From Gracilariopsis chorda (lineage: Eukaryota > Rhodophyta > Florideophyceae > Gracilariales > Gracilariaceae): a stretch of DNA of 64,000 bases. Shown here piece after piece: positions 30,214 to 41,000 of the stretch. The number at the start of each line of letters is the position of its first letter. Position 1 is the first letter of the stretch. The stretch is from positions 124,001 to 188,000 of the forward strand of contig NBIV01000094.1 in NCBI GenBank assembly GCA_003194525.1, read 5' to 3'. The translations under genes were made by a program, and so were the position numbers. The notes below the pieces were generated by a model. It was not told the DNA's origin. It worked only from the letters and a program-made list of their open reading frames with translations, and ran no database searches.

Positions 30214-32258
30214 CCCCTTGAGGACTCCCTTCCCTAGTTTCCCGATTGAGCGGGCTTTTCGCCCTCCACAGGGGCTGCTGCCCTCAGCAGAGACTGCACT
30301 TGCGGTGCATTCGTGCCTGGGGTAGCAGAGGCGTTTTGACGCATCCCCTCAACGACTACGCGTGCTTTGGCCTTCCAATACGAACTCACGGGTACGCGTT
30401 CTCTCTCTGCCTGGTGTAAGGCTTCATAGTTCAGGATGATCCTGAATAACTCCTTAGAGGAGAGCGTGCACTTGATACCACGTGATGCTTTCCGTAGTAA
30501 TGTAGCAATTGTAGCAAATCAGGCTATCCCTGGTCGGCCTTGCTTGGGCATGAGGAACACGGGTATCAACCCATCCTGGCATCTTAGACGTAAATCTTCC
30601 CGAGGGTGGGACCATTCCCTCCCTTCTATAAGGGTATCGGCGTTGATCCATGGCCAGCCGGTCGCTCTCTTCTGTTGAAGGTAATTCCGTAGTTGGTATG
30701 AAACCAACGGGCTCTCCCTAGTAGTGAAAAGCGTCGTGTGCATCGTGACTCGTTGGTGCAGGGGTCTGCATAGGAGCTTGGGTGTTCTCCGGGGACTCAA
30801 TGTTCATCAAACGACCTCGTTTTGCGGTAAGCTGCTCCGATGTGAGCTTTCGGGTGTGATTCGGCCGCTCGCCGCGGGCTCGGACTGCGTCCCCCTCAGC
30901 TTCTGCGAAACGGACGAGTTCCAGAAATTTAATACGAGTGTGTCTCTCCCGATGACTGGCAACGAGAGACTTGCTCCTCATAGCGTTGGAAATCGCGTAG
31001 TGAAGCAGAAAATACTGCACAGCCTCTGGCCAGCTAGCGACGCCACCATCATCTACAATCAAGGAGCTGCCCATGGCTCGGTATTGTTCAAGAGCAAAAT
31101 CCTTTAGAAAATGTGGTAAAGCCACTAGCGCTTGAGCCTCGTTCATATCCAGGTTGTCGGCTTCCGTGAAGAATCGGCTAAGAAAGTCAAACACAAGTAT
31201 CGGGTCCTTCCCGTTAAAGCTGAGGTCATGGGACCCAATCTTCATTCGGCGAATGGGATCTCTCACCTTTTCAGTCTCACGCCCAGATCTTTTGGGCTTA
31301 CGAATACGTAAACGGTACATTCGATAGTTCATGATCTTCCGATAAAGCAGGTTAATGCAGGGTAGAGGTTTCAATCCTCGATAAGGCCGCCCCTTCTTGA
31401 GGCGCAGTAGTGAGCTACTGGTCTTCCTCTTCGAAAGTCGATATTAGTCTTCGCGAGAACTATCGTCTTCAGAACTGTTGTCCTCCTCAGAGCTCTCCGA
31501 GTCGGAGTCGTCATCATCGGAATCATCCGAATCTTCATCTTCGTCGTTCGAGTCGTCCCTCGCGGATCTCCGCTTTTTCTTGTAGCGCCGCAGTGGCTTC
31601 TTCTTCTGTCCGGAACGGCGGTCTTTGTCCTTTGACGACAGCTCGGGCTGTCTGGCGCTTCTGGCCTTACTCTGATCCACTTCCATCGGCGTGTTCACCA
31701 CGTGTTCCAGACGCTCAAGGCGTGGGTTGACGCGTAAGAGGACCTCCTCAACAGTGACTGGTAATGCTGGTGAGGCCCCGGGGGTGTCTCCTCTTTCCTC
31801 CATTATGCGGTTAACGTCTTCTCGGATAATCCGAACAATCTCAGATAGCTGATGCCATTTAGTAGGTTCTGCATGGCGAGGTGCGTCTCATGTAACGTCT
31901 CCACTGACGATGTCAACCGGTTGAGCCGACGGTCCATTTCCTCCAGACGGAACTTCTGCGTCTCAGATTCCACGCGGGGTTGCTGCAGTTCCAAACGTAA
32001 GGTGCTGTCGTCACCAGCGTGAGACACAGGTGGGGTAGCAGCTTCTCTAGCAACTGGAGTCGGTACATCCGAAGAGGCTCCGGCTCCTCTGGTTGAACGT
32101 GACTTCCTTGCCTGCTGGTATAAACGGTTTTCCGCCTCAGTCGACGTGGCTAAACGGGGTCCTGCGTCCTTTGGCTTACTAGCGCTAGAGCGGTTTCTTT
32201 TCTGCATCCTGGCCGAACACCCTCTGGCGTTCCATAGACCAATAATGAAATAGTTCAA
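30214..32258 (-). pseudogene. Element B Gag region
   Basis: Four pieces. 32258-31803 is a Lys/Arg/Ser-rich start then a coiled coil (RRLNRLTSSVETLHETHL). 31803-31444 overlaps it by TAATG and ends in a strongly acidic Asp/Ser run. 31374-30718 has the capsid-like KDPILVFDFLSRFFTEADNL and WPEAVQYFLLHYA. 30651-30214 (several frames) has CYNCYITTES, where a zinc knuckle is expected but the His and last Cys are missing. Compared with element C, the third piece lacks about 50 residues after SHRERHTR, an internal deletion. Confidence 0.75.
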
Positions 32259-32534
32259 AACGAAACTTCTCTATCGAATACAGTACAATCCAACAAACTC
32301 GATAACGATAATAACTTCTGATCACAGAAGGACGAATACAAACTTCAGGTAGCTAAAAAAAACTGATCTAACAGTGAGGCCTGGTCCGGAGAGTCCTCTG
32401 ACTTCACCAGTTCCGTAGCGACGGTTCCAGGCTTCAGCTGACTTACTTTAACCGTGACAAACGAGCCCCAATCTCGAACGAAAACGTGACTTCACGAAAA
32501 GACACGTGAATCCAGACAAGAGTGTCAGCTGTGG

Positions 32535-32551
32535 TCTAGGTCAGGAGACCA
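32535..32551 (-). other. Primer-binding site of element B
   Basis: The plus-strand sequence TCTAGGTCAGGAGACCA ends in CCA five bases from the 5' LTR. Its complement would be the site for tRNA priming. Element C has the same 17-mer with one difference (56512-56528), so the two share a primer. I could not name the tRNA. Confidence 0.6.
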
Positions 32552-32556
32552 GTTTA

Positions 32557-33255
32557 TGTGGCATTCCACGAACGAATTTAGGGTCTCAGTAGCAGAGTTG
32601 GATATCCACGGGTAACTGTGTGAGCGGGCGCCGCCTTGCGGGCGACTGTCTAGTAAGACAGGCTCGGCTGCCAAACGGTGATATCTCATGAGTGCAAGAA
32701 CGGACGAAGAGTCGGAGGGTTCGGAGATCTCGGTGTCGAGTACAGCACAGGATTAACTAAGAAAACTGCACACAACGCCAAGGAAAAGGGGTGAAACGGG
32801 AGTCAGTAATGACAGGAATATGAGAGGATGCTCTAAACGAGAGTTGTAGGTCAGATACCGTTAGGCACTGAGCTACAGGGGCTCCAATGTCGTAAAAGAC
32901 TTAGGATTCCTGTAGTTTACCACTTGAGTAAGAATTTGGTCGTTGGTTAGCCTCCGATATCCTCACCTGGGCTTCAGCCCTTTACTAGGCCCATAAGGGC
33001 AGCGCAACGACCTCACTGTCAAGCCTATACGTGTAGTTAGCCACTATTTGGCACTAGAATAAAATATCGAATAAATTATTTGGCAATGGGTGCCAGGGTT
33101 GTACAGGTGTACAACTGCACTAGTGTGCCACCCATGGGACAGTTCTGTTCATAGCTGTCGCTCAGTAGCATTAACCTCAACGTCAATTGATGAGTTGCAT
33201 CGCCCAACTTAAGCAATAATCGGCACTGCAAATCCATTGCATCCTGAATGCTACA
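32557..33255 (-). repeat. 5' LTR of element B
   Basis: Partner of 22641-23248. It starts TGTGGCATTCC and ends GAATGCTACA. It is 699 bp long because of a 92-bp insertion at 33034-33125. Confidence 0.9.
33034..33125. repeat. 92-bp insertion in the 5' LTR of element B
   Basis: This block is absent from the other LTR, and a GTG triplet is repeated at its two sides (33031-33033 and 33123-33125). It has ATTTGGCA twice and a palindrome GTTGTACA-GG-TGTACAAC. It may be a miniature transposon or a captured fragment. Confidence 0.6.
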
Positions 33256-34330
33256 GTGAGCAACGCAAACGCCAATGTTGAGCAACAATGGACTCAAAAT
33301 CTTCGTCCAACTACGGTCAGAATTTTCCAACGAGAAACGGTAGTGATCATATTGGATGTGTGAGAGGAGACATACCGGATAAAAGCAATGACATTGCCTC
33401 AGTTGATTTGCCAAGTACTCTGTCCCATGGCCAGATTGTTACTCTGAATGACAAAACAAGACATTATTTGAAGCAGGAGAGTAATGCCACCTCTTTCATG
33501 TTTTGGCAGATCTGCAGATGACTGCAGCAATAAAACTTCTAATGCAAAGCATGTCAAGAGAAAAACTGGATAAACAACATCATAATAAGTGATGTATTTC
33601 GACTGCACTACAATTTAACGACGAGCAGTTTCCTCCACAAGCCAATGCAGTCTTGTGCGGTGAAGTTACGTTGGATGAGATAATAATGATCAATTGGGCC
33701 TTTCATTCTAACTGACGCGACGGTGGGGCACTGAAACGTACGTTTGGTGAATAAAAGAGCCTTTAATGAACATGTATGTTGCGATTTGAAACATTTGGAA
33801 AAGGTGATCTAGATGCATTTGCGAGCTTCGCTCATGGTAAGTGCTAAATTATGTATGATTACTGTTTTCTACAGTTCAACCCCGTTCTTCAACCGCTAGA
33901 CACGCGTGATTTAAGTACTGATGTCCAAAGAGAAGACGGTGTAGGAGATTCTATATCTCATTATGGTTTTGGTGGACAACCCAGGAGGTTTTCAATGCTT
34001 GAAACAAAAAGTGAGCCATCAGCCCTGGTCTCGCAGCACCACATCGCAACGTTTATTAACGTTTGACTGCTTCACCCAAGGTCTCAGAAATATTCTATGT
34101 GGTCTGGAGAATGGGAGTACCCAGTAAATGTGGCAGTGCTGTAGTGAATTCTGTCCGGGATATGACGTATGGAAAGGACAAAGCTGAGCCAAGCGGCAAA
34201 GCTCGCTTACCAGCAGATACATCTTCACAATTATTAACTTTTGGATGGACGAATACGGATACTTATGACGATGATTATCCTCTAATTTTTCATTTGCGTA
34301 GAAGCAGCACAGAGAAATTCACTCAAATCT
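33256..34330. other. 1.1 kb without a recognisable gene
   Basis: Plus-strand frames at 33288-33521 and 33851-34066 (77 and 71 codons) have coding-like composition but no motif that I can place, and stops separate them. Confidence 0.3.
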
Positions 34331-34893
34331 TCACAGGTTTAGATTCAGTTCGCCATGCAATCCTAATCGATGTAAATACGGCACATTGCGCCAGTCGAAC
34401 GGGAGATGCGGGATGAAGTTGAAGTGCAGCAGCAGCGTCTCAAGTTTGGGCAGCTGCAAGACGACGTCTGGGAAAGCGGTGAGCTTATTGTGTGAAAGGA
34501 TAAGAAAACGCAACTGGATGCAATGCCGGAGCTGTTTAGAGACGGCTCGTAAGCGATATAGGAGAGGTCTAGAAAGAAAAGAAGACGTAGCTCGAATATG
34601 TTGGATATGTTGCTGATGGACGTGTTACGGTAGAGTACTCGTAGATGGGAGAAGTTGGCATGGGGGAGAGATGCTGGTTGGATTTGGGTGCGAATATGAG
34701 GATGTGCTTGTAGAGCGCGTTGCGAGGAAAGAGTGCGAACCCAAGCGTCGCGTACGCAACAAAGGCGTGCTATCCGAAGACGAAGGAGACGAGAATGATA
34801 AAGGTTTGGTAAGGCTTCACAAAAGCATACTGCGTCGGAGAGAGAGAGTGCCTGGAGAATTGTGTAGCGCACGTGGAGGAGGAAGGCAAGCAA
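34331..34893 (-). pseudogene. Leucine-rich-repeat protein, C-terminal fragment
   Basis: The last 60 codons (34513-34331) contain LRFLILSHNKLTAFPDVVLQ then LPKLETLLLHFN, two canonical LRR units (LxxLxLxxNxLxxFPxxxxxLxxLxxLxLxxN). Upstream in another frame are FSHLRVLYRNTSISNIS and LLFFLDLSYI, also LRR-like, so a frameshift near 34530-34560 or a short intron separates them. A frame at 34770-35021 (minus), Pro/Ser-rich, could be the N-terminal exon. The protein would be an intracellular LRR of unknown partner. It is divergent from the spliced gene at 36259. Confidence 0.6.
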
Positions 34894-36258
34894 TGTGGCG
34901 GGTGGGGAAGCAGAATTAATGAGGACTTTGTTGGGAAGGTTTGGGAAGTTGAAGGGGACGGGGTAGGAAGCGTGGGGGCATTGGGTTGGTTTTTACTGAC
35001 TACGGTCTCGGTGATGTACATTTAATGCTGAGTGATGCGGTGGCCCCGAGCAGTGGAAGAGTGGCAGTGCTGTTCTTCTTCAGAGCGCATGATCCAATGC
35101 GACGGTATGCGTGTGCCGCAGCGCACAGGGGAAAGGATGCGGCATGCACACGCGTTAGTGCAAACGCACCACGTATGTGCGGAATGCTCAGTGCTTTCGA
35201 GTGGGGCCCGATTGAACTGGACAGCGGTCCAGCAACGTGCCGCATGCCATCTCCAAACGAACAATAATGCTCTTTGGGCCATCTTCCTGAAACCTTGGCC
35301 CAAGAGATTTCTTTCTGTGTCCTTCCAGCTGCTCTGCGTTTCCATCCACTCTTCCCAAACCACTCACGTCTCTCCACACTGCGTTTCCAACCGATGGAAC
35401 CACCTTATCACTGCTTGTTATCTGTGTCCTCCCTCAGTTTCTCCACTTGCAAATGCTCTGTCCACTACGTCATCCATCGCCAACTGTACCACCCGACCTT
35501 GCTTCCTACCCCGATCCATCTTCAGGGGGCACGTCAAACCCAGCATTGCCCGGTGTGCTCAGCTTTCCCTCTCATCTGATGGGATGGAGCAACATGCATT
35601 CGGGCATGCATCTTCGACTTTAACACTTCGAAGGCAACATGTATCCTGCCTTCCCGCGCATTATCTGAGTCTTGCCGGCCATCACCGCGAAAATTTGAAA
35701 CGGAATCGCAGCAGAGTCATTCCATTCATGCCATTTCGCACTCGGCCTTCCCCAAAATGCGCTACGTTGTACCTACTCGTCTGTTTTAATCCCTCCGTCA
35801 GAGACAAGCGCCATCGCAGCTTATTTAGCTTACCAAGCTATTCCACACGACAACCACCACCAAAATCGCGGTAACGTTCTCGCGCCGTGTCCTTCCAGGA
35901 AAAGCAAAACGACAGCATTCCGTACCGAAACTTGATATTACCAATTCAGACCCCTCCCTTTGTCTCCGTCTTCAATCCGCGTTAATGTCTTACCGCCGTC
36001 ACCAGCCTGGTAAATGCTGACAGAAATCCAACTGCGTTTTCTTCATCAACGTCATTTGGGCCGCTCAACTTGCGCGTTTCGCTCTTTTCTCTCCCAGCTG
36101 CCTAACAAATGCAACCTTTGTCCTTACTACTTTACCGCTCAACTCACCCGCGTGATACTGCCTAATACTTATCTCGCTCTCGAATCATGTCAAAATATTT
36201 CAGAAATCCTCGCTATTGTCCACGACTGCTTGTGTGACCCCTTTCCTTCGCCCCTTAC
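34894..36258. other. 1.4 kb between the LRR remnant and the spliced gene
   Basis: A 280-codon open frame on the plus strand (35032-35874) has no start support, no motifs and a Ser/Cys/His-rich composition, so I do not call it a gene. The region is pyrimidine-rich towards the right and probably holds the promoter of the 36259 gene. Confidence 0.35.
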
Positions 36259-37383
36259 ATGGCAGCTTCAGTTCGTCTTCCCACTAGAGCCGCCCCCGTG
36301 AACCCACCATCCAAAATAAATCAAACCCCTCCCTCCACCACTGCATCTCGAACCCTTCAACCCCGTTCTGCACGTCGATTCATCCCAGCCCCATCACCCA
36401 ATCTACAACCGCCCATCGTACAATACTTGCGATCCCTTTTGGAAACCGCTACCGTGAAATCCAAGTCCATACCGCCCGTGCCGTTGGATCATCCTCACTT
36501 TGCCCTTGGCATGCAAGTCAAAGACGGCGTTGCCAAGCGCCTAGAATGGAAAGCTCTACTCACTGAAATCGCTCGTGCAGATGCTGTTACTGCGAATACT
36601 AACAGTTCAATTTCGTCAAAATCACGGCAACAATTTTTGTTTGATTTGAGTCCCTCCATTGCTAATTCCGTTTACGATCTCCTTAAAGATGAAAGTTGTG
36701 AAGATGAAGATGCTCGAACTTGTAAGTTTAAAACTTCCCACGTTTGCTTGCTCTTCTATTCTAGGCTTTGTTCGCACCCTGCGTGAGCTTGTCACTTCCT
36801 GTTTCCAGATTTTGAGACAGAACAATAAACGTCTTTCATTTTCTTTCCCTGGACAAACTACACAGATGTAGTAGACGTGTTTGTATGGCCAGATGCTCAA
36901 AATGCCCGCAAAGCTATTATCAATGAGGTTGTATCAACGTTCCGTCGCATGCCAAAATCGGATGTCCAGCAGAGTTATCGATTTCCTGTTGTCACTCTTG
37001 CCACAGGGAAGGCTGCCTTTCTTGAACCCTACCAGGTACGTGGTGATCACGAATAGAACAGTGCGCAACATGTATACGTTGCTCAAGCGCAGTTTCTGGG
37101 GCTCTGGAGGGATGCTGTTGTTGATGATGCCGATGTCCTTGCTATAGTTGGAGAAAACTCCCCCAAAGTTAAAGCCTCTCTGGAAGTTGTGCTAGCAGAT
37201 GGACGTCAGTGGATTTCTACCCCCTTGTTGCTAGTATTATATGCATCTCTTGATTCTGTTATTACAGCGAATCTATCTAGTATTCGCCGCATTTGTGAGA
37301 CTCAGAACATCAAGTTTTGTGTGGAAGGTCGAGCGCTTGCGTTTCTCGCTCAGGCAGCTTGTGCACCTGAACCCAATGAGTGA
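36259..37383 (+). CDS. Three-exon gene, unknown function (307 aa model)
   Basis: Exons 36259-36721, 36866-37035 and 37093-37383 join in phase. Intron 1 (144 bp) is GTAAGT...ACACAG and intron 2 (57 bp) is GTACGT...GCGCAG. The product starts MAASVRLPTRAAPVNPPSK, has a basic, Pro/Ser-rich N-terminus of about 55 residues, then a helical region (PPIVQYLRSLLETA, KRLEWKALLTEIARAD), an acidic KDESCEDEDART, and an alpha/beta-like second half (VVDVFVWPDAQNARKAIINE, FPVVTLATGKAAFLEP, ISTPLLLVLYASLDSVI). It ends at TGA 37381-37383; the same frame stays open for another 80 codons or so, so a further exon is possible. I do not recognise the family. Consensus splice sites in phase make it the best candidate host gene here. 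Confidence 0.6.
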
Positions 37384-38451
37384 CTCCGAAACGCAGATGT
37401 ATTGCTTACCAGTCCCTGGTCTTGGTTTGGATTTCATGACTGTGCGCATATTACCATACATTCAAGGCCTGCTTCCCCATTTTCTATTCAGGTAGCGCAT
37501 GAGAGGCATCAATGCATTGGTACTAACATGCGTAGTATGCACCCCCAAGACCAGAGACGAGAAAATTCGGTTGCGTTTTTGGGAGGCTGTGGACCATGAT
37601 TTTCCAAATCGGCGTTCCTACAATTCGAGAGAAAGTGGATCACGCGACGCACATCTCCGAAGCATTCATGTATCATTTAAGGATCTGAGAGGGTTTGCCG
37701 TCGACCATCGAAGGCGTTCGATGTGCAGTAAGGCTCTCCTATGAGCTTTCCAGAAAGGAACGGAGTAACTTTGGAGTCAGTGAAAGTGAAGTCCTCTCGA
37801 CTATCAATAAGAGCTTGTACAACTATGTCACTAACAACGCCAAACAGATCTCGATTTTCCAAGCTTGCATATTACCACCACTGGTACAGAACCTGCTCAT
37901 CAGCATGCTGATTATAGCTAGATGGCATTTCGCGCTGTAGTCGCAGCTCCTCTGGTAACGGTAGACGTGTGTGTCGGAATTAGGCGGCGTATAATTTGAC
38001 CTGCAGTGGTCGAAAGATGGCGAGACCGATGATGCACATGGTGTATGCAGAGGTCGGTAAGTACTTCGCGTTCGAAACTTAAGACGGTGCTCTCGAAAAA
38101 CTTCTAGCCTCAGTGATGAAATCTGGGCGATGCGTAGAAGGCAGGGGGCCAATGGTGTAGTAAACGCCGTATTTGGCAGTATTCACATCCTTCGAGAGTG
38201 CAAAACGCGAGTAGCTGCGGTCCATATTGGGATTGAAGAAACCGTTCCTTCGCAAGATGTTGGTCATTCTGTGGTGATGTGTTCACCAGACAGAGCAAGG
38301 GCTGATATTATGAAGATGATGGCGAACAGAATCGACTAGCAGATCCATATTTCCCCGCCATACAACTACACAACCAAATGCCTTTTTCAGTACCTCAATG
38401 TGAAAACACTATACTCCACCACACACCACCTAGGATTCTGTTCGCAACACT
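37384..38451. other. 1.1 kb downstream of the spliced gene
   Basis: Short frames only. The frame continuing past the TGA at 37381-37383 has LRNADVLLTSPWSWFGFHDC and may be a last exon or 3' untranslated sequence. Nothing else is recognised. Confidence 0.3.
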
Positions 38452-39330
38452 TTAAAATAAGGCTAAGTATGGTCTTCTTCGTACAAAGCCATGTCTTTGA
38501 AGATGATCCGCAAGTTCATTTCTCAAATCGGAAACTTCTCTACCACGGTTTCTTTCACGCGTGTTATCTCGCTCATTGTGCAACCCATCTTGAGAATGCA
38601 CAACAGTACTGCCATAAACCTGATTTTCTTCATGCGCAGCAATGAATTCGTACGTATTATCGTCAGAAGTATCAATGAGAAAGTTGTGTAACTTACAGGA
38701 GACAAAAATGATGAGAGTAGTGTGGTGCAAAGAATAACGTACAGCAGACTAGAAAACCACAAAGTGAAATACTGGAATCCCGAACGCTTGTTCTACGCAC
38801 ACCCGAGTAGCAGAATGATAAGAATTATATGTATCTTCTCTTTGTGTTAAATGTCGAACGGGATAGGGCGTCAAAACTCGGGATTTTTTACTATACGCAT
38901 CGTCAGCAATGATGGCTGCCCAAGAAGGTACTTCATCTCCGTGTAATAAGTCGCATAGTTTCGTGTTACTAAAGGCTGTGGCGTCATGCTTCACACCAGA
39001 ATGACGTGCAGACAAAAACGAAAACTTATTGTCCGCTTGTACGGTTGCCCGCACGCAAAGAGCCATGAATGTCTTTCGATTGTAGTACTTCATGAGATCT
39101 GGAGCTTCTCTTAGAGAAGACCACCTAATTTCATTGGCTATTCCGTCCAATGCCGATATAAGAACATGACATCGACTGTTTTGGAAGCTTCGAAACATAT
39201 TTTCCTGGTTCATAAACTCTTCCTCTGTGCGCGGAAATCTGATCTGCGGGAGTGTTTGATCAAGAATGATTAAAGTTTCCGTGAATGCATGCTAAACTGT
39301 TGGGGTGCCAACCCCGTATGGCCACGATAT
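38452..39330 (-). pseudogene. PIF/Harbinger transposase (HARBI1-like, DDE_Tnp_4)
   Basis: A minus-strand remnant. Near 39300 a helix-turn-helix-like GVGTPTV is followed by a TAG and then LPQIRFPRTEEEF. The main frame (39213-38749, 154 codons) has the first catalytic Asp in LISALDGIANE, YYNRKTFMALCVRATVQADN (family: YYNRKxxxSxNVQxVxDxxx), HSGVKHDATAFSNTKL, the second Asp in IIADDAYSKKSRVLTPY, and Glu in TRVCVEQAFG, so all three DDE residues are present. After a frameshift near 38740, FVSCKLHNFLID matches the conserved (A/S)CxxLHN motif. The remainder (38700-38452) is Glu/Arg-rich. No terminal repeats were found by eye. Confidence 0.8.
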
Positions 39331-39964
39331 ATTTAAGTAACGTGCTCCTACCAGAATTAGAAATGTAAGAAATAACATAACAGATGGAATAAGAGAAGTT
39401 GCAACTCTAGAAAAAATTTTCTGCTTTCGTTGTAGGAAAACTTGCACAGTCGAGAGAAGAAGGCTGTATTAAGATTTTGTAACACCGTACATTCTCGTAA
39501 CAAAAATGTCAGAAAGGGACTCTATATGCGCCTGTGTTTTAAGCGTAGTTCGGAGGTGCACGAAACAAAGTGCACGATTGTCTTATACCATCAATATATG
39601 CGCATATTGCACTGCAAATGATATGCATGACACATCTGGCTAAAAAGACGCCTTCGTTTGCTTCTTTTACTCGATTCGACAGTTATATCATGAAGAAGTT
39701 GACAGAACTGGATGGTGCGGGACAAAAGAGTAATTTCCGCCATGTTGTTGCGAATTCGTATGCATACTCTTCGCGATGGGGTGTATTTGTCCTTTAGACT
39801 TTTGATCTTTTCATTTGTTTTTCGTAGTGTACGAAACTGCACCAAAATTGAAAATGTTTTAATTCAGAGTAAGCCGTTCACAGATTAAGAAAGTCATAGA
39901 ACGGTTTAAAGTTCGCACGCAGAGAATTGCAGTCCTGTGCTGGCGATTGGCGTCTTTTCTTTAT

Positions 39965-40215
39965 TGTAGAGCAGCAAGAGCAACAGCACCAGCAGAGCCA
40001 AAAGCAGATTGAGTGCTGCTATAATTGCTGCTATCGCTTCTGGCCATTAGCTGCGCACCGTGACACGTATCAAAATGCAGAGCCTATCCCTGCTCCCTAA
40101 GTGTTACTACTACCATTTCAAATCCATCCCTCTCATTTTTGCTCTGGCGCAGCTTCCATAGCCTCCATGACTGTGCCAAGCCAAAGATGGATCCGAAGGC
40201 ATGTAATTGACTAGC
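39965..40215. repeat. Dispersed repeat, second copy
   Basis: The segment shares GCTCTGGCGCAGCT, GACTGTGCCA and ATGGATCC in order with 21941-22010, and has a preceding AGCAGCA-rich part in both. The family is unknown. Confidence 0.5.
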
Positions 40216-40599
40216 AGAAATAAGGACTGCACATGCAACGAATGAAAATTTCTTAAACTTTTAGTGGAAACCACGGGTGGAAGTGTTCAGAGCGTTCTGG
40301 TGCTTAAAATCAAAATTGGAAGTCTTAAAACCGCGCTAAGGATCAGCACTGTTGAGGCTAACGGCCTTGCACGAGGCTGAAGTGACGCACGCAACACGCT
40401 GCATGCGAAAGGCAGCGTATTATGTGCTATGTAAAAGAAAATGACAGCCGCCGGAAGAGACCTCGCACAGGATAAGCAGATGTTACAACAGAGAGTCGAT
40501 TTTTTAGCAGCATGGTAGCATCGCTCGGGTTCCGAAACTCGGGCGCGGCCTACTTGAGCCAAACAACTGATAGCCCGCCTGCTCTCGCACCTTTACGCC

Positions 40600-41000
40600 C
40601 TGTTTTACGCTCCACACGGACTGAAAGAACCCATCGCGCTCCACGTCCGTTGTGCTCCTGGTTTCGTGCGCCTTAGTTGGCTTGTGGTTACGACTTCTCG
40701 CGCCTTCCTCTGCTCGTTTTCTTTGACGTTTTGCGCCTTCTTCGGCTTGTGCCACTGGTTTTCTGTGCCTTCCTCGGCTAGGGTCTCCGGCTTCTAGTCC
40801 ATCCTTGGGTCGGGCCTACGGCTTTGTGTGCCTTTTATTGGGTTGTGCATCTGGCTTTGTGGGTTCTTTGTAGCTTGTATCTTCTGCTCTGCGTGCCCTC
40901 TTTGTCTGGTCCATCCGGCGTTGCATGCAATCTTCGCCTAAACATATGGAGTTAGTGCATTCTGGTCGGCTTTTGCTATAAATACTCACGCTTACATTGT
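40600..41000. repeat. Degenerate minisatellite-like region
   Basis: Variants of GCGCCTTCCTCGGCTTGTG recur at irregular 35-50 bp steps (for example TGCGCCTTAGTTGGCTTGTG, CGCGCCTTCCTCTGCTCG, TGCGCCTTCTTCGGCTTGTG, TGTGCCTTCCTCGGCTAG). On the minus strand this encodes repeated AEEGAKRQ/AEEGARSR. It is probably a non-coding tandem repeat. Confidence 0.6.

Larger units (their letters stand above)
22641..33255 (-). mobile_element. Ty3/gypsy chromovirus, element B, with antisense gene
   Basis: LTRs at 22641-23248 and 32557-33255 (TGTGG...CTACA) enclose, on the minus strand, Gag, protease (DTGAG), reverse transcriptase (YFDD), RNase H, integrase and a C-terminal chromodomain. Between chromodomain and 3' LTR lies a 1.6 kb plus-strand coding region with its own TATA box. 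The left flank is GTGCA and the right GTGAG, so no exact target duplication remains. Gag and Pol are broken by frameshifts and the integrase has a catalytic substitution. The LTRs differ by many substitutions plus a 92-bp insertion, so it is older than element C. Confidence 0.92.

Noticed and set aside
35032-35874. 280-codon open frame on the plus strand
   Set aside because: Ser/Cys/His-rich, no motifs, and the opposite strand is equally open. It is more likely a chance frame in a G/C-skewed upstream region.
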